64,000 bases of DNA from CALMEC01 sp964434425 (GTDB lineage Bacteria > Actinomycetota > Thermoleophilia > Miltoncostaeales > Miltoncostaeaceae), in assembly GCA_964434425.1 (NCBI GenBank), contig CAYSVH010000006.1:88779-152778 (forward strand). The letters run 5' to 3'. Below are positions 33,926 through 42,925 of this stretch, in pieces (the stretch's first letter is position 1; each line of letters starts with the position of its first letter). The notes beneath the pieces were generated by a model, which had not been told where the DNA came from, did no database searches, and saw only the letters and a program-made list of their open reading frames with translations. A program made the position numbers and the translations under genes.

Positions 33926-34609
33926 TTAGAGAGCCTCGGTCGGAGGAGTCCCCTCCTCGTCGCCGCTCCGAAGGCGCTTCAGCACCCACGCGCCGAACAG
34001 CAGACAGGCCGCGGTCGCCACCAGCATCACCACGAACAGCGCCGTCGGAAACGACGCGATGCCCACCCAGTAGAGCGTGCCCCTGATCTCGGCCGCCTCG
34101 GTCCCCACCGTGATCGGGATCCGATAGTCCCAGAGCTTCGTGCGCTCCTCCCGATCGGTCACGGCCGACGGCACGCCCTGCCTCCGGTAGTGGGTCCGGC
34201 GATCGAACCACCGGTAGCGGCCCCCGTCCCCCACCCTCACCCACCGCGGCGGCGCGGAGGCGTCCTCGTTCCCGTTGGGCCGCGTCCGGCCCAGCCGATC
34301 GTTGCTCGGCGCCATCGACGGTGACATGACGTTCACGAACACGGGACCGTCCGACGTGATCCGCGCGTACGGCTCGCCCTCGTACCCCTCCACCACCACC
34401 GTGTGCCCGCTGCGGTTCACGAGCTCCAGCTGCTCATCCGCGTCGAGCATGCGGACGTCGATACCCGCACCCAACGGCGAGGGGGTGATGCCGTCCACGA
34501 CGGACGCGAACGCATGGGAGCCGTCATGGGCCGCCGCCCTCCTCTCGTCGCCCGCCACGAGGACGACGAGCGCGACGAGGAGGGCGACCGGAAGCGATGC
34601 ACCCCTCAC
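33926..34609 (-). CDS. Secreted protein with C-terminal membrane anchor, in the oxidase operon
   Basis: 227 residues. An N-terminal signal (LPVALLVALVVLVAGDERRA) is followed by an outside domain beginning HDGSHAFASVVDGITPSPLG, with a strand-rich core (VDVRMLDADEQLELVNRSGH, TVVVEGYEGEPYARITSDGP). A membrane helix near 185-210 (IASFPTALFVVMLVATAACL) precedes a short acidic tail. The layout recalls secreted copper-handling or cohesin-like proteins found next to oxidases, but no clear metal motif is seen apart from scattered His. Last gene of the operon, nine bases after the cytochrome c gene. Confidence 0.7.
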   Translation of the reverse strand: MRGASLPVALLVALVVLVAGDERRAAAHDGSHAFASVVDGITPSPLGAGIDVRMLDADEQLELVNRSGHTVVVEGYEGEPYARITSDGPVFVNVMSPSMAPSNDRLGRTRPNGNEDASAPPRWVRVGDGGRYRWFDRRTHYRRQGVPSAVTDREERTKLWDYRIPITVGTEAAEIRGTLYWVGIASFPTALFVVMLVATAACLLFGAWVLKRLRSGDEEGTPPTEAL

Positions 34610-34618
34610 ATCGGGGCC

Positions 34619-35128
34619 TCAGCCACCACCCGTGGCCGCCGCGATGTAGTCCGCGACCTGTTGGGCGGCGTCTCCGCTGAGGAGGTTCGGGGGCATCATG
34701 CCCGTTCCGGCGCCGCCGTTCGCGATCGCGTCCTGCACGGCCTGCGCGTTCGGCGTGAGGTTGTCGAGGTTCGGCCCGACGCTGCTGTCGGTGCCGGCAT
34801 CGCCCAGCGTGTGGCAGGCGCCGCAGCTTGTGACGAAGGCATCCCTGCCCGGACCGCTGAGATCCTGCGGCAGCGGGGGCGTCGTCTCCGTCGCCGGCGT
34901 TTCCTCGTTCGTTCCCGTGATTGCGGTCGTTTCTGTCGCCTCGACATCAACCGTGGCCGGATCGTCCGAGTAGTTGGTTCCGATGACGAAGGCGATGACC
35001 AGCGCGGCGATCACGAGGACGCCGAGTGCGCCGCCCACCAACCAGGCGCGGCCGCGGGTCAGGCCGTCCATGGGCGCATCACCCGAACCCGGTTCGCGTC
35101 GCTCGCCGTTCTGCGGAGAATCGGACAT
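34619..35128 (-). CDS. Membrane-anchored mono-heme cytochrome c
   Basis: 169 residues. One N-terminal helix (WLVGGALGVLVIAALVIAFV) is followed by a Thr/Glu/Pro-rich linker and a class I cytochrome c domain. Heme attachment is CGACH (SCGACHTLGDAGTD), and the distal Met is in GTGMMPPNLLSG. It likely donates electrons to the CuA site of the oxidase encoded just upstream in the same operon; the gene starts one base after the subunit I stop. Confidence 0.93.
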   Translation of the reverse strand: MSDSPQNGERREPGSGDAPMDGLTRGRAWLVGGALGVLVIAALVIAFVIGTNYSDDPATVDVEATETTAITGTNEETPATETTPPLPQDLSGPGRDAFVTSCGACHTLGDAGTDSSVGPNLDNLTPNAQAVQDAIANGGAGTGMMPPNLLSGDAAQQVADYIAAATGGG

Positions 35129-35129
35129 G

Positions 35130-37166
35130 TCAACCTCCTGTCACTCCGGGGGCGTACAGCACAGCCATCCCGATCGAGGTGAGAAGAACCAGCCACCCGG
35201 CCACCCTTCCGAGCACCGATGCGCCCAGGGCGGTGATGAGCCCGAGGAGCACCATGATCAGGTGGTAGCCGACGTGGACCAGATCGTTGGTCACCAGGTC
35301 GTTGTAGATCAGCGGGATCATCACCATCAGCATCACGACCGGGGTGATGAGGGCGACTGCCAGCCCGCCGTTGACCCCGCCGGGGAAGCGGCGGGTGAAA
35401 CCGGGTGCCGATGCGATCGCGGCGCCGAGCATCGCGCCGGCGAAGAACTGCACGGCGTGCGAGAGGTGGTGGTATGCCACGCTCGCCTCGGACGCGCGCA
35501 CGATCGGCGGGTAGAACACGAAGAGCGACGCCACGCCGACGGCCACCACGAACACGAGACCCGAGTAGGTCGTCACCAGCGGACGGAAACCCCCGCCCGC
35601 GGCGGGCGCGGCCGGGATCGGCACCGCGGGCGCGGCGGTCATCACCGTCGTGCCTCCGTCCCCGCGCCGCCGCGCTCGCGCGTCCCGCGCCATGCGGACG
35701 AACTCCGCCATGATGACGAAGAACCCGATCAGGAAGACGACCGCGAAGATCGTGCCGATCCAGCTCCAGATGGCGGTGCCTGAGGGATGCTCGGACCACC
35801 GGCGCGGGACGCCCAGGGCACCCGCGAAGTACCACGCGTAGACCAGCCCGTAGCCGCCCACGACCATTCCGCTGACGCCGATGAGCGTGACGCGCTTGCC
35901 CGCGACCCTGCCGCTGGAGCGCTCGAGCAGGTACGAGATGAAACCGATCACCCAGAGCGCCGTGCCCATGAGCATGTAGTTGTGGAAGTGGGCCGGCACC
36001 CACAGGGTGTTGTGCAACCGGAAGTTCAACGGGATGGCGGAGTCCATCACGGCGCCCACCCCGCCGACGGTCCAGCCGATGAAGCCGAGGAAGAAGAGGA
36101 TCGACGTGAGGCTCCAGCGGTAGCGCGAACCCCACACCAGCATCATCCCCGTGTAGATGGTCACCACGGCGACGGGCAGGGCAGCCGCCGACGAGGCGAT
36201 CACACCGACCACATGGAAGGCCGTGGGCTGCACGAAGTCCATGTAGAGGTGATGCGTGTACGCGGTCATCACGAACAGGATCGTGCCCATCCAGCCGATC
36301 ACGATCGGCTTCGTGGTCTTCCAAGGACGACCGGCATAGAGGGGGACCAGCACGTAGATCATCCCGGCGCCGAGGTAGATGATGAGGTTGGCGGTGGTGT
36401 GACCGAAGAAGTAGGTGAGGTTCTTCGCCCAGAGCGGATCGAGCACGACCGAGTCGTCGATCAGATGGTTGAACAGGGCCACCAGAATCGTCATTCCGAC
36501 GGCTCCGGCGATGATGCCCTGCACCGCGACGGCCACCGCGGCGATGGCCGCGGGAGGCGGTGCGTGCTCGGCACGCCCGAAGAACCACCGGACCCCGAGC
36601 GCACCGAGCAGCCCCCCGTGTGCCTCGGTGATCGCCTTGAGGACGTCGATGCAGAACACGACGAAGCTGATCCCCACGAGCGCCATGCCGACGAGGAACA
36701 GGACCGTCGCCCACGATGACCACATGCCCGCCGACTCGAACGGCAGCGGGTACAAGAACGTCCATGCAGCGGCGAATCCGCCGAAGACAACGCTGACGAG
36801 AACGAGGACGACCCCGACGACCATGGCCCAGTAGACCGCCATGGCCCGGCCCGGATCGAGAGCCGGGACGGATGCGCGGACCACGTACCAGAGGCCGCCC
36901 ATGAGCGCGAGCAGGACCCCCGCGAGCATGCCGGCACCATGGAGGGTCATGAGCCGGTAGAACCAGTCGTCCGAGAGGCCGGGTGCCTCCGCCTGCGTCC
37001 AGCGCAGGGCGAGGCCCACCAGGGCCATGAGGGTGAAGAGCGCGAGGCCGGTCAGACCGTAGAGGAAGCCCACGCGACGCTCGATCCGCCCCACGGCGGG
37101 ATCGAGAGCACCGGCATCGGGGTGGAGAACGGTCGGGGTCGTCGACGTCGGTGTGGCTGTGCTCAT
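35130..37166 (-). CDS. Heme-copper oxidase subunit I, B (ba3-like) type, with long C-terminal extension
   Basis: 678 residues from ATG 37166 (MSTATPTSTT). Ligands in order: His76 in LHGAGM, His256 in FFGHTTANLIIY (CuB region), His305-His306 in YTHHLYMD, and His393/His395 in WVPAHFHNYML. The GHTTAN replacement of the A-type GHPEVY motif, so no Tyr of that motif, points to a B-type enzyme. After about residue 510 a charged linker and Ala/Pro-rich segment lead to four or five further helices (VVAVGVASLFVFYPPIV onward), beyond the usual core. Terminal oxidase reducing O2 and pumping protons. The start overlaps the subunit II stop. Confidence 0.93.
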   Translation of the reverse strand: MSTATPTSTTPTVLHPDAGALDPAVGRIERRVGFLYGLTGLALFTLMALVGLALRWTQAEAPGLSDDWFYRLMTLHGAGMLAGVLLALMGGLWYVVRASVPALDPGRAMAVYWAMVVGVVLVLVSVVFGGFAAAWTFLYPLPFESAGMWSSWATVLFLVGMALVGISFVVFCIDVLKAITEAHGGLLGALGVRWFFGRAEHAPPPAAIAAVAVAVQGIIAGAVGMTILVALFNHLIDDSVVLDPLWAKNLTYFFGHTTANLIIYLGAGMIYVLVPLYAGRPWKTTKPIVIGWMGTILFVMTAYTHHLYMDFVQPTAFHVVGVIASSAAALPVAVVTIYTGMMLVWGSRYRWSLTSILFFLGFIGWTVGGVGAVMDSAIPLNFRLHNTLWVPAHFHNYMLMGTALWVIGFISYLLERSSGRVAGKRVTLIGVSGMVVGGYGLVYAWYFAGALGVPRRWSEHPSGTAIWSWIGTIFAVVFLIGFFVIMAEFVRMARDARARRRGDGGTTVMTAAPAVPIPAAPAAGGGFRPLVTTYSGLVFVVAVGVASLFVFYPPIVRASEASVAYHHLSHAVQFFAGAMLGAAIASAPGFTRRFPGGVNGGLAVALITPVVMLMVMIPLIYNDLVTNDLVHVGYHLIMVLLGLITALGASVLGRVAGWLVLLTSIGMAVLYAPGVTGG

Positions 37167-37708
37167 TGCGTCACCTCGAACGTGCGAACCATGCGGTGGT
37201 GACCGACGCCGCAGAACTCCAGACACGCAAGGGTCCAGTCACCGGGTTTGTCCATCGTGATCCTCACGCGGTTCGTACGGTCGGGCATGGCCTGGACGTT
37301 GCCCACCAGAACGCCCTTCGGGTTGTAGAAGCCGATCCCGTGGTTGACGTCGACGGACGTCACCTCGAACTCGACGGTCGAACCGACGGGCGCGGAGGCC
37401 GGCGTCACGGTCCAGTTGAACTGGTAGCCGCTCACCTGGACGGTCATGCTGGGCTCGGCACCGCGTCCGTACGGGACGAGGCTGAGGCTCGCGATGACCC
37501 CGGCGCCGAGTATCACGATCAGGAAGACGAGCCACCCGCGACGCATCCGATAACCAGGCCGCGTCACCTCCTCATACGCCATGTTCTTCTGCGAATGCGC
37601 GGCGACCGTGAGGAAGACGGCGATGACCAGCATCGACAGGATGAGGAAGGCACCCAGGACCACGATCTGGACGGGCCCGAAGCTGAGATTGAAATCCGAG
37701 AGCGGCAT
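37163..37708 (-). CDS. Heme-copper oxidase subunit II (CuA)
   Basis: 181 residues. Two N-terminal membrane helices (IVVLGAFLILSMLVIAVFLT and GWLVFLIVILGAGVIASLSL) are followed by a cupredoxin domain. CuA ligands are His123 (DVNHGIGF), Cys162, Cys166, His170 and Met173 (CLEFCGVGHHRM). The aromatic YQFNW is the electron-entry patch. First gene of the oxidase operon II-I-cytochrome c-secreted protein, overlapping subunit I by four bases. Confidence 0.94.
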   Translation of the reverse strand: MPLSDFNLSFGPVQIVVLGAFLILSMLVIAVFLTVAAHSQKNMAYEEVTRPGYRMRRGWLVFLIVILGAGVIASLSLVPYGRGAEPSMTVQVSGYQFNWTVTPASAPVGSTVEFEVTSVDVNHGIGFYNPKGVLVGNVQAMPDRTNRVRITMDKPGDWTLACLEFCGVGHHRMVRTFEVTQ

Positions 37709-38534
37709 GAACTCCCTCCGATCGAGGGGGTATCGGAAACGACGGTAACCGATATTTCCATTTTAGTTTGGATAATCTCGCTTGGCCGGGACAGTACCGA
37801 CGCCCCACGGGAGTTTCAATAGACAGATGGCATCCGGACGAGCCGGACGGCGGATCCGCCGTCCGGGCCGAAGCGGGCGTCGCGACCGCGAGCGCCGCCG
37901 ACGAACCGCGCCCGTTCATGTCATGACGACGTTGAGCGGCACGGGAGCATGGCGCTGTCGTGCGGGGCGGTCGGTATGCAACCCTTCATCGCCGCCGATG
38001 AAACCCACGCGACGCGAGCCGACCCATGTCGGGTCGATACGGTCGTCGTTCCCCGACGACGTCGACTCCCGGCCCGGCGACCCGTTCATGGTTCGAGACG
38101 CTGGCGGGGTCGCATCCCGCCGAACCCGGGTGACGAAAGTCACGGCATCCGCGTGGTCGCCGCGACGGACCGACGCGAACGCCGCGACGGCCTCGGACGA
38201 CAGCCCGCACCGGACGCCGCTCTCACGTCGTCCCTGTTCAACGGCGAGACGCACAGCCCGGGCGATTCCGTCTCCCGCCCCGCCGGGGACACCGGCACGA
38301 GCGCGCTCACCGGCGGAACCGACCGACCATGGTCCCGGGGTACTCCGAGGTGTCGGCCACGGCGTAACGGCCGTCCCGGCATCCCATCGGCAGCGGGCCC
38401 CGGCCGTGATCGGGGAGGACGCGAACGGTGATACCGTTGCCCTCACGCAATCGCCCAGCGTCGATCGTTTCCCCGCGCGTGGACGTGCGGCGATCACGAA
38501 TGGGTGCCACCTTTGAGGACGGGGAGACGCGCCG
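37709..38534. other. 826-base intergenic stretch; AT-rich promoter zone of the oxidase operon at its left edge
   Basis: Bases about 37740-37780 are AT-rich against the local background (GATATTTCCATTTTAGTTTG, then GATAATC) and probably contain the oxidase promoter on the minus strand, although no clean -35/-10 pair stands out. A GGTAACC palindrome lies at about 37745. The remainder has overlapping open frames on both strands, including a 209-codon minus frame 37916-38545, none with a recognisable domain. I do not call a gene. Confidence 0.4.
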
Positions 38535-38993
38535 GTGAGCGACACACTTCTGGGCCCGATCGACTACCTGGCGGTCGAGTGGCCGGACCGGCACGTCACC
38601 GGTGAGGGATTCCGCCACCTGATGGATCTGGTCGACCGCGACGTCGTACGCGTCCTCGACCTGGTCTTCATCGTGAAGGACGCCGACGGAACCATCTCGC
38701 GGATCGCCACCAAGGACGTCGAGCACTCCGACGCGCTCGACTCGGCGCTCTGGTCACTGACGTCCGACCTGCTCGACCAGTCCGACATCGATCACGTCGG
38801 TGCCGCGATCGCTCCGGGGAGCCTGGCCGGCATCCTGGTGTACGAGAACACCTGGGCGGTCCCCATGTGGACCGCCATCGACCGCAGCCGGGCACGCCTG
38901 GTGGGTGCGGGACGCGTCGCCGCCGGCGATCTGATCGCGGCCCTCGACAACGCCGAGCTCGCGGCAACGACATCGATCGAAACGGAGGCGTGA
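38535..38993 (+). CDS. DUF6325 family small protein
   Basis: 152 residues starting GTG 38535: LLGPIDYLAVEWPDRHVTGE, LMDLVDRDVVRVLDLVFIVK, SALWSLTSDLLDQSDIDHVG, AAIAPGSLAGILVYENTWAV, GAGRVAAGDLIAALDNAE. The PIDYLxVE start, RVLDLxF(I/V)xKD and VYENxWA are the landmarks of this actinobacterial family, which is distantly DUF1269-like and possibly membrane-associated. It precedes a SHOCT protein with a one-base overlap, a common pairing. Confidence 0.85.
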   Translation: MSDTLLGPIDYLAVEWPDRHVTGEGFRHLMDLVDRDVVRVLDLVFIVKDADGTISRIATKDVEHSDALDSALWSLTSDLLDQSDIDHVGAAIAPGSLAGILVYENTWAVPMWTAIDRSRARLVGAGRVAAGDLIAALDNAELAATTSIETEA

Positions 38994-39322
38994 TGGGAAT
39001 CCTCGAGACGGGTTTGAAGGCGGTCGTCGCGGTGAAGGCGGCGGACGTCATCCACAAGCGTGTACTCGATCGACAGGCCGCACACGCCGCCGAGCACGGG
39101 CAGGCGGCACCCGCGCCGCAGGCCGCTGCACCGTCGGCTCCGGCGGCACCGCCCCCGGCCCCGGCCACACCCGCACCTGCTCAGGCCCCGCAGGCCGGGG
39201 CGGCGCCTCTCGATATGACGGAGAAGCTGCAGCACCTGCAGCAGCTCGGCCAGCTGAAGGAGGCGGGGGTCCTCAGTGACGCCGAGTTCGAGGAGCAGAA
39301 GGCGCGCATCCTCGCGTCCTGA
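38993..39322 (+). CDS. SHOCT-domain protein
   Basis: 109 residues. A short N-terminal amphipathic region (GLKAVVAVKAADVIHKRVLD) leads to a Pro/Ala/Gln-rich linker (about 38-78). The C-terminal SHOCT motif is KLQHLQQLGQLKEAGVLSDA followed by EFEEQKARILAS. SHOCT is an oligomerisation or partner-binding tail, frequent in proteins encoded beside DUF6325. The ATG overlaps the previous stop by one base, so the pair is coupled. Confidence 0.88.
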   Translation: MGILETGLKAVVAVKAADVIHKRVLDRQAAHAAEHGQAAPAPQAAAPSAPAAPPPAPATPAPAQAPQAGAAPLDMTEKLQHLQQLGQLKEAGVLSDAEFEEQKARILAS

Positions 39323-39473
39323 CGCATCGGCCGCCGGCCCCGTGGTTCAGGCCGGTATGCCATGGGACCGGGGGATGAACCGTCGTACCGACGCCCGGCG
39401 CGACGGGACGCGTCCCCCCGGATCCGGCCCGTGACCTCGCCGCCCGGCTCTGGCCTGCAACCGGAGCCGGCCG

Positions 39474-39671
39474 TCAGGCCGCCGGTCCGTACGACAGGTG
39501 CACGACCCCGTTCTCGAACGTCCTGCGCCCCAGCAGGATTCCGGTGCAGCCGTCCACGAATGCGTCGAGCCGCCTCCCCATGGCCTCGGTGAATCCGTGC
39601 GGCGCCGTGAAGGACGGACCCTCGTAGACACCGCCGAGGCTGATGAACTCGTGAACGGGGATCTGTCCCAT
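39474..39671 (-). pseudogene. Truncated RibD/DHFR-like gene remnant
   Basis: 65 codons from ATG 39671: MGQIPVHEFISLGGVYEGPS, FTAPHGFTEAMGRRLDAFVD, GCTGILLGRRTFE, then NGVVHLSYGPAA and a stop. The first 50 residues match the N-terminus of RibD_C-type reductases (MGxIxVHEFxTLDGV, GxLLGRxTxE), which normally run about 190 residues. The rest is missing, so it is a 5' fragment. The flanks 39323-39473 and 39672-39850 hold nothing else. Confidence 0.6.
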
Positions 39672-39878
39672 GATGTGCCGTCCCCTTCCCGATGGTTGCC
39701 GTGACGGCGCCGCCGTCACCCGTACGGACACCGGCCGGCACGCGAACTCATCGTGCGGGCGCCGCGCGCGCACCGACGACGTCCCGCGACGACCATCCCC
39801 GTCGAACGGGCCCGCGGCACCCGCCGGTACCCGGTTCACGCGACATCTCCCCGCCGACCTGTCATATTCTTCTTACGC

Positions 39879-40217
39879 ATGTCACTAACCGATGACATAC
39901 ACTCCTCGATGACGGGCGATCAGACACTGCTGGCGCTGTCCGCGCTCGCGAGCCCGCACCGCCTTCGGATCATCGCCCTGCTCGCCGGCGGGCCGATCCA
40001 CGTCAGCCAGCTGGCACGTGATCTGGGTCTCAGCCGGCCACTCACCCACATGCACCTCAAGCGGCTCGAAGCCGCCGGCCTCGTCTCGAGCCGACTGGGA
40101 CTCTCGGAGAAGGGCCAGGCGATGCGCTCGTTCGAGGTGACCCCGTTCGCTCTGCATCTCACCCCCGGCACGGTGAGCGATGCGGTGCGCACACTGACCG
40201 ACAAGGAGGATCAATGA
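39879..40217 (+). CDS. ArsR-type winged-helix regulator
   Basis: 112 residues. The winged helix has LLALSALASPHRLRIIALLA, GGPIHVSQLARDLGLSRPLT, HMHLKRLEAAGLVSSRLGLS, and the C-terminal strand FEVTPFALHLTPG. No Cys-based metal site. TATTCT at 39865-39870 lies nine bases before the ATG, so the transcript may be leaderless. ATGTCA (39879-39884) and TGACAT (39893-39898) form an inverted pair across the start, a possible autoregulatory site. The stop overlaps the next gene (ATGA). Such ArsR/membrane-protein pairs are common in actinobacteria. Confidence 0.85.
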   Translation: MSLTDDIHSSMTGDQTLLALSALASPHRLRIIALLAGGPIHVSQLARDLGLSRPLTHMHLKRLEAAGLVSSRLGLSEKGQAMRSFEVTPFALHLTPGTVSDAVRTLTDKEDQ

Positions 40218-40510
40218 GCCTGTACGCACTCACCGCCCAGGCGGCCCCGACCAGCTGGCCCGACGCGATGGTCGCCATCGCGGGAATCACCCTCGTGATC
40301 GTGATCGCCAGCGTGATCATCGTCCAGGTCATGGTCACCGCACGCGCACGGGCCTCGGCCGCACGCGAGGCCGCCTACCAGAAGCTGGCCGAGCAGGCGA
40401 CGACCGCGCAGACGCAGACGGCCGAGCGACTCGAGGCGGCGGTCCAGGAGCTGACCGCGCTGCGCGAGCGGACCACCGAGATGGAGCGTCTCCTGAAGGA
40501 CGTGGCGTAG
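40214..40510 (+). CDS. Small membrane protein with C-terminal coiled coil
   Basis: 98 residues. A membrane helix at about 17-45 (DAMVAIAGITLVIVIASVII) is followed by a long Ala/Glu/Gln/Arg helix (EAAYQKLAEQATTAQTQTAE, RLEAAVQELTALRERTTEME), a likely coiled coil in the cytoplasm. Coupled to the ArsR-type regulator by an ATGA overlap, so probably its regulatory target or partner. No enzymatic motif. Confidence 0.8.
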   Translation: MSLYALTAQAAPTSWPDAMVAIAGITLVIVIASVIIVQVMVTARARASAAREAAYQKLAEQATTAQTQTAERLEAAVQELTALRERTTEMERLLKDVA

Positions 40511-40520
40511 ACGACGCCCC

Positions 40521-41618
40521 TCAGCCGCTCCGGACCCCCCGCGGCGTCTTCCACTCGGTGAACAGGAGCCACGCGAGGTAGACGCCACCCACACCGCCGG
40601 TGACGATCCCCACGGGCAGCGGGGTGTCCGGAAAGACACGTTCGGCGGCCAGGTCGCTCGCCGCGAGCAGCGTCGCACCCATCACAGCGGCGCCCGCCAT
40701 GCCCGGACCGGTGGCCCTGGTCAGACGACGGGCCAGCTGCGGGGCGGCCAGGGCCACGAAGGCGATGGGCCCCGCGGACGCCACGGCGACCGCCGTGAGC
40801 AGCACGCCGACCGCGACGAGGGCCAGGCGCGAACGCTCCACCCGGATACCGAGCGCGGACGCGGCGTCGTCGCCCATCTCGAGGAGCCGCAGACGACTGG
40901 CGAGAAACGCCGTGCACGGAAGGAGGACGGCGAGCGCGAGCGCGACCGGTGCGACATGTTCCCAGCCGCGCCCCTCCAGGTTGCCGACCAGCCAGACGCG
41001 GGCCGCCTGGGCCGTGCCGGGGTCCACCTTCGTGATCATGAACGCGGTGAACGACGCGAGCAGCGAGCTGAAGCCGATACCGACGAGAACCAGCCGATAT
41101 CCCTGTGAGCCGTGCTGGAAAGCGAGGCTGTACACGAGGACCGCGGTCACGATGCCGCCGACGACGGCGCCCAGGGCCACGGCGAACGTGCCCCCGCCGA
41201 CGACACCGAACGTGATCAGCGCACCGGCCGCCGCCCCCTGTGTGAAGCCGATGACGTCCGGCGAGCCCAGCGGGTTGCGGGTGAGACTCTGGAAGATGGC
41301 CCCGGCGACGCCCAGCGCACCGCCCACGAGGAAGGCGTCGAGCACCCGGGGGACGCGCAGGTCGTAGACGATGAAGTCCGCGCCGTCCGGGCCGCCGCCG
41401 AGGAGGGTCTGAAGGACCTCGACCGGCGTCAGCGGATAGTGGCCGCTTCCGATGCTGATCACGGCCACCGCCAGCGCGACGACGGCCAGGGCCGCGCACA
41501 CGACGACGGTGCGGACGTGCAGGCGCACGGAGTACCGGCCGGAGCCGAAGCGCAGCACCCGGGCATCCCCCGGGGGCCGTTCGAGCGTGCGCGTCTCGGC
41601 GGGGGTGGAGGTACTCAC
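40521..41618 (-). CDS. FecCD-type ABC permease (iron-siderophore), second subunit
   Basis: 365 residues with about nine or ten helices. FecCD signatures are DLRVPRVLDAFLVGGALGVA then GAIFQSLTRNPLGSPDVIGF, QGYRLVLVGIGFSSLLASFT, VWLVGNLEGRGWEH, and GPIAFVALAAPQLARRLTR. Pairs with the upstream permease (four-base overlap) to form the membrane channel of a siderophore or heme importer. The usual ATPase gene does not follow; the convergent small membrane protein gene ends 11 bases away. Confidence 0.93.
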   Translation of the reverse strand: MSTSTPAETRTLERPPGDARVLRFGSGRYSVRLHVRTVVVCAALAVVALAVAVISIGSGHYPLTPVEVLQTLLGGGPDGADFIVYDLRVPRVLDAFLVGGALGVAGAIFQSLTRNPLGSPDVIGFTQGAAAGALITFGVVGGGTFAVALGAVVGGIVTAVLVYSLAFQHGSQGYRLVLVGIGFSSLLASFTAFMITKVDPGTAQAARVWLVGNLEGRGWEHVAPVALALAVLLPCTAFLASRLRLLEMGDDAASALGIRVERSRLALVAVGVLLTAVAVASAGPIAFVALAAPQLARRLTRATGPGMAGAAVMGATLLAASDLAAERVFPDTPLPVGIVTGGVGGVYLAWLLFTEWKTPRGVRSG

Positions 41619-42727
41619 AGCTGCGCGATCCGGCGTCGGCGGATGAGCATGATGAACACGGGTGCCCCGATGAACGCGGTCACCACGGCCACCTGGACCT
41701 CACCCGGAGGATCCAGGCGACGACCGATCACATCGGCCACCAGCAGAAGCGCCGGTGAGAGCACCAGGCAGTACGGGATGATCCAGCGCTGGTCGGGGCC
41801 GGTGATGGCCCGGACCATGTGCGGCACCACCAGGCCGACGAACCCGATCGGGCCGACGGCCGCCGTGGCCGCACCGCACAGGAGCACGATGGCGAACGCG
41901 CCCAGTGCACGCGTGCGCGCCGGCCTCATGCCGAGCGCACGACCGGTGTCCTCACCGAGTGCCAGAACGTTGAGCGCACGCCCCATCGTCAGAGCGATGA
42001 GAAGACCGACGCCGATGAACGCGGTCACCTGACCCACGACGTCCCAGCGACGACCGGCCAGCGACCCGAGCTCCCAGAACCGGAACTGCTCGAAGGTCTG
42101 CGGCTGGAGGATCACCATCGCGGCCACGAACGCCGTCAGCGCCGCGGTGACGGCCGTACCGGCGAGCGTCAGACGCACCGGGGTGGCGCCACCCGGCCCG
42201 CGCGATCCCAGGCCGTACACGAGCAGGGACACCACGGCCGCCCCGAGGATCGCGAACCACACGTACTCGGTCAGCTGGGTCACCCCCAGGGTGGCCATCG
42301 CGACGACGACGGCCGCCGCCGCACCCGCGTTGACCCCGAGGATGCCGGGATCGGCCAGCGGGTTGCGCGTCAGCGCCTGCATCAACGCGCCGGCGACGCC
42401 GAGCGCCGCCCCGACCAGGAGCGCGAGAACCGTCCGCGGCACCCGGTAGTCGCGAAGGTCGTGGCCGCGTTCCCGGGCGGGGTCGTTCTCGAGCCCGGAG
42501 GGGCCGGCACCGGTCTGCGCGGGGCCATCGATGTCGCCCTGCACGCCCGGGTCGTTCCACAGCTCGGTCCAGATCTCGGCCGGCGTGAAGATCTGCGACC
42601 CGATCGAGAGGCTCAGCGCGACGGTCAGAAGCAGCACCACGGCTGCCGCAGCAAGGCCGACCGTGCGGACGAATGTGGTCTGTGCCCGCGCGGAACGCAC
42701 TCGTGGTTCGGTGGCGGTCGCCGTCAT
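41615..42727 (-). CDS. FecCD-type ABC permease (iron-siderophore), first subunit
   Basis: 370 residues from ATG 42727 (MTATATEPRVRSARAQ). Landmarks are DYRVPRTVLALLVGAALGVA, GALMQALTRNPLADPGILGV, NAGAAAAVV, FRFWELGSLAGRRWD, and GPIGFVGLVVPHMVRAITGP. An insert rich in Asp/Gly (about 60-95) sits between helix 1 and the first FecCD motif. Forms a heterodimeric import channel with the overlapping downstream permease, and lies about 200 bases downstream of the binding-protein gene, on the same strand. Confidence 0.93.
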   Translation of the reverse strand: MTATATEPRVRSARAQTTFVRTVGLAAAAVVLLLTVALSLSIGSQIFTPAEIWTELWNDPGVQGDIDGPAQTGAGPSGLENDPARERGHDLRDYRVPRTVLALLVGAALGVAGALMQALTRNPLADPGILGVNAGAAAAVVVAMATLGVTQLTEYVWFAILGAAVVSLLVYGLGSRGPGGATPVRLTLAGTAVTAALTAFVAAMVILQPQTFEQFRFWELGSLAGRRWDVVGQVTAFIGVGLLIALTMGRALNVLALGEDTGRALGMRPARTRALGAFAIVLLCGAATAAVGPIGFVGLVVPHMVRAITGPDQRWIIPYCLVLSPALLLVADVIGRRLDPPGEVQVAVVTAFIGAPVFIMLIRRRRIAQL

Positions 42728-42925
42728 CCCAGGACCCTGGACCAGGTCGCCCCAACCGGACGACACGCCGACGGTACGCCGAGCGAGGTGCTGTCCCGAT
42801 GCGGCGTCGGACGATGCCGCTGCCGCGAGCACGCACACCCGGGACGGGGCCCCAGGACCGGAACGTCACGATGCATGCCACACCATCCCGCCGCGAATCG
42901 CAGACGCGGCACCGTCGCCGACCAT

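Noticed and set aside
37916..38545. A 209-codon minus-strand frame in the gap before the DUF6325 gene
   Set aside because: No family, weak start, and its C-terminal half is compositionally random; not supportable as a gene.
39866..39900. An origin-like or DnaA-box cluster in AT-richer patches
   Set aside because: No repeated TTATCCACA-like boxes were seen here or elsewhere in the window, and no dnaA, dnaN or gyr genes are present.
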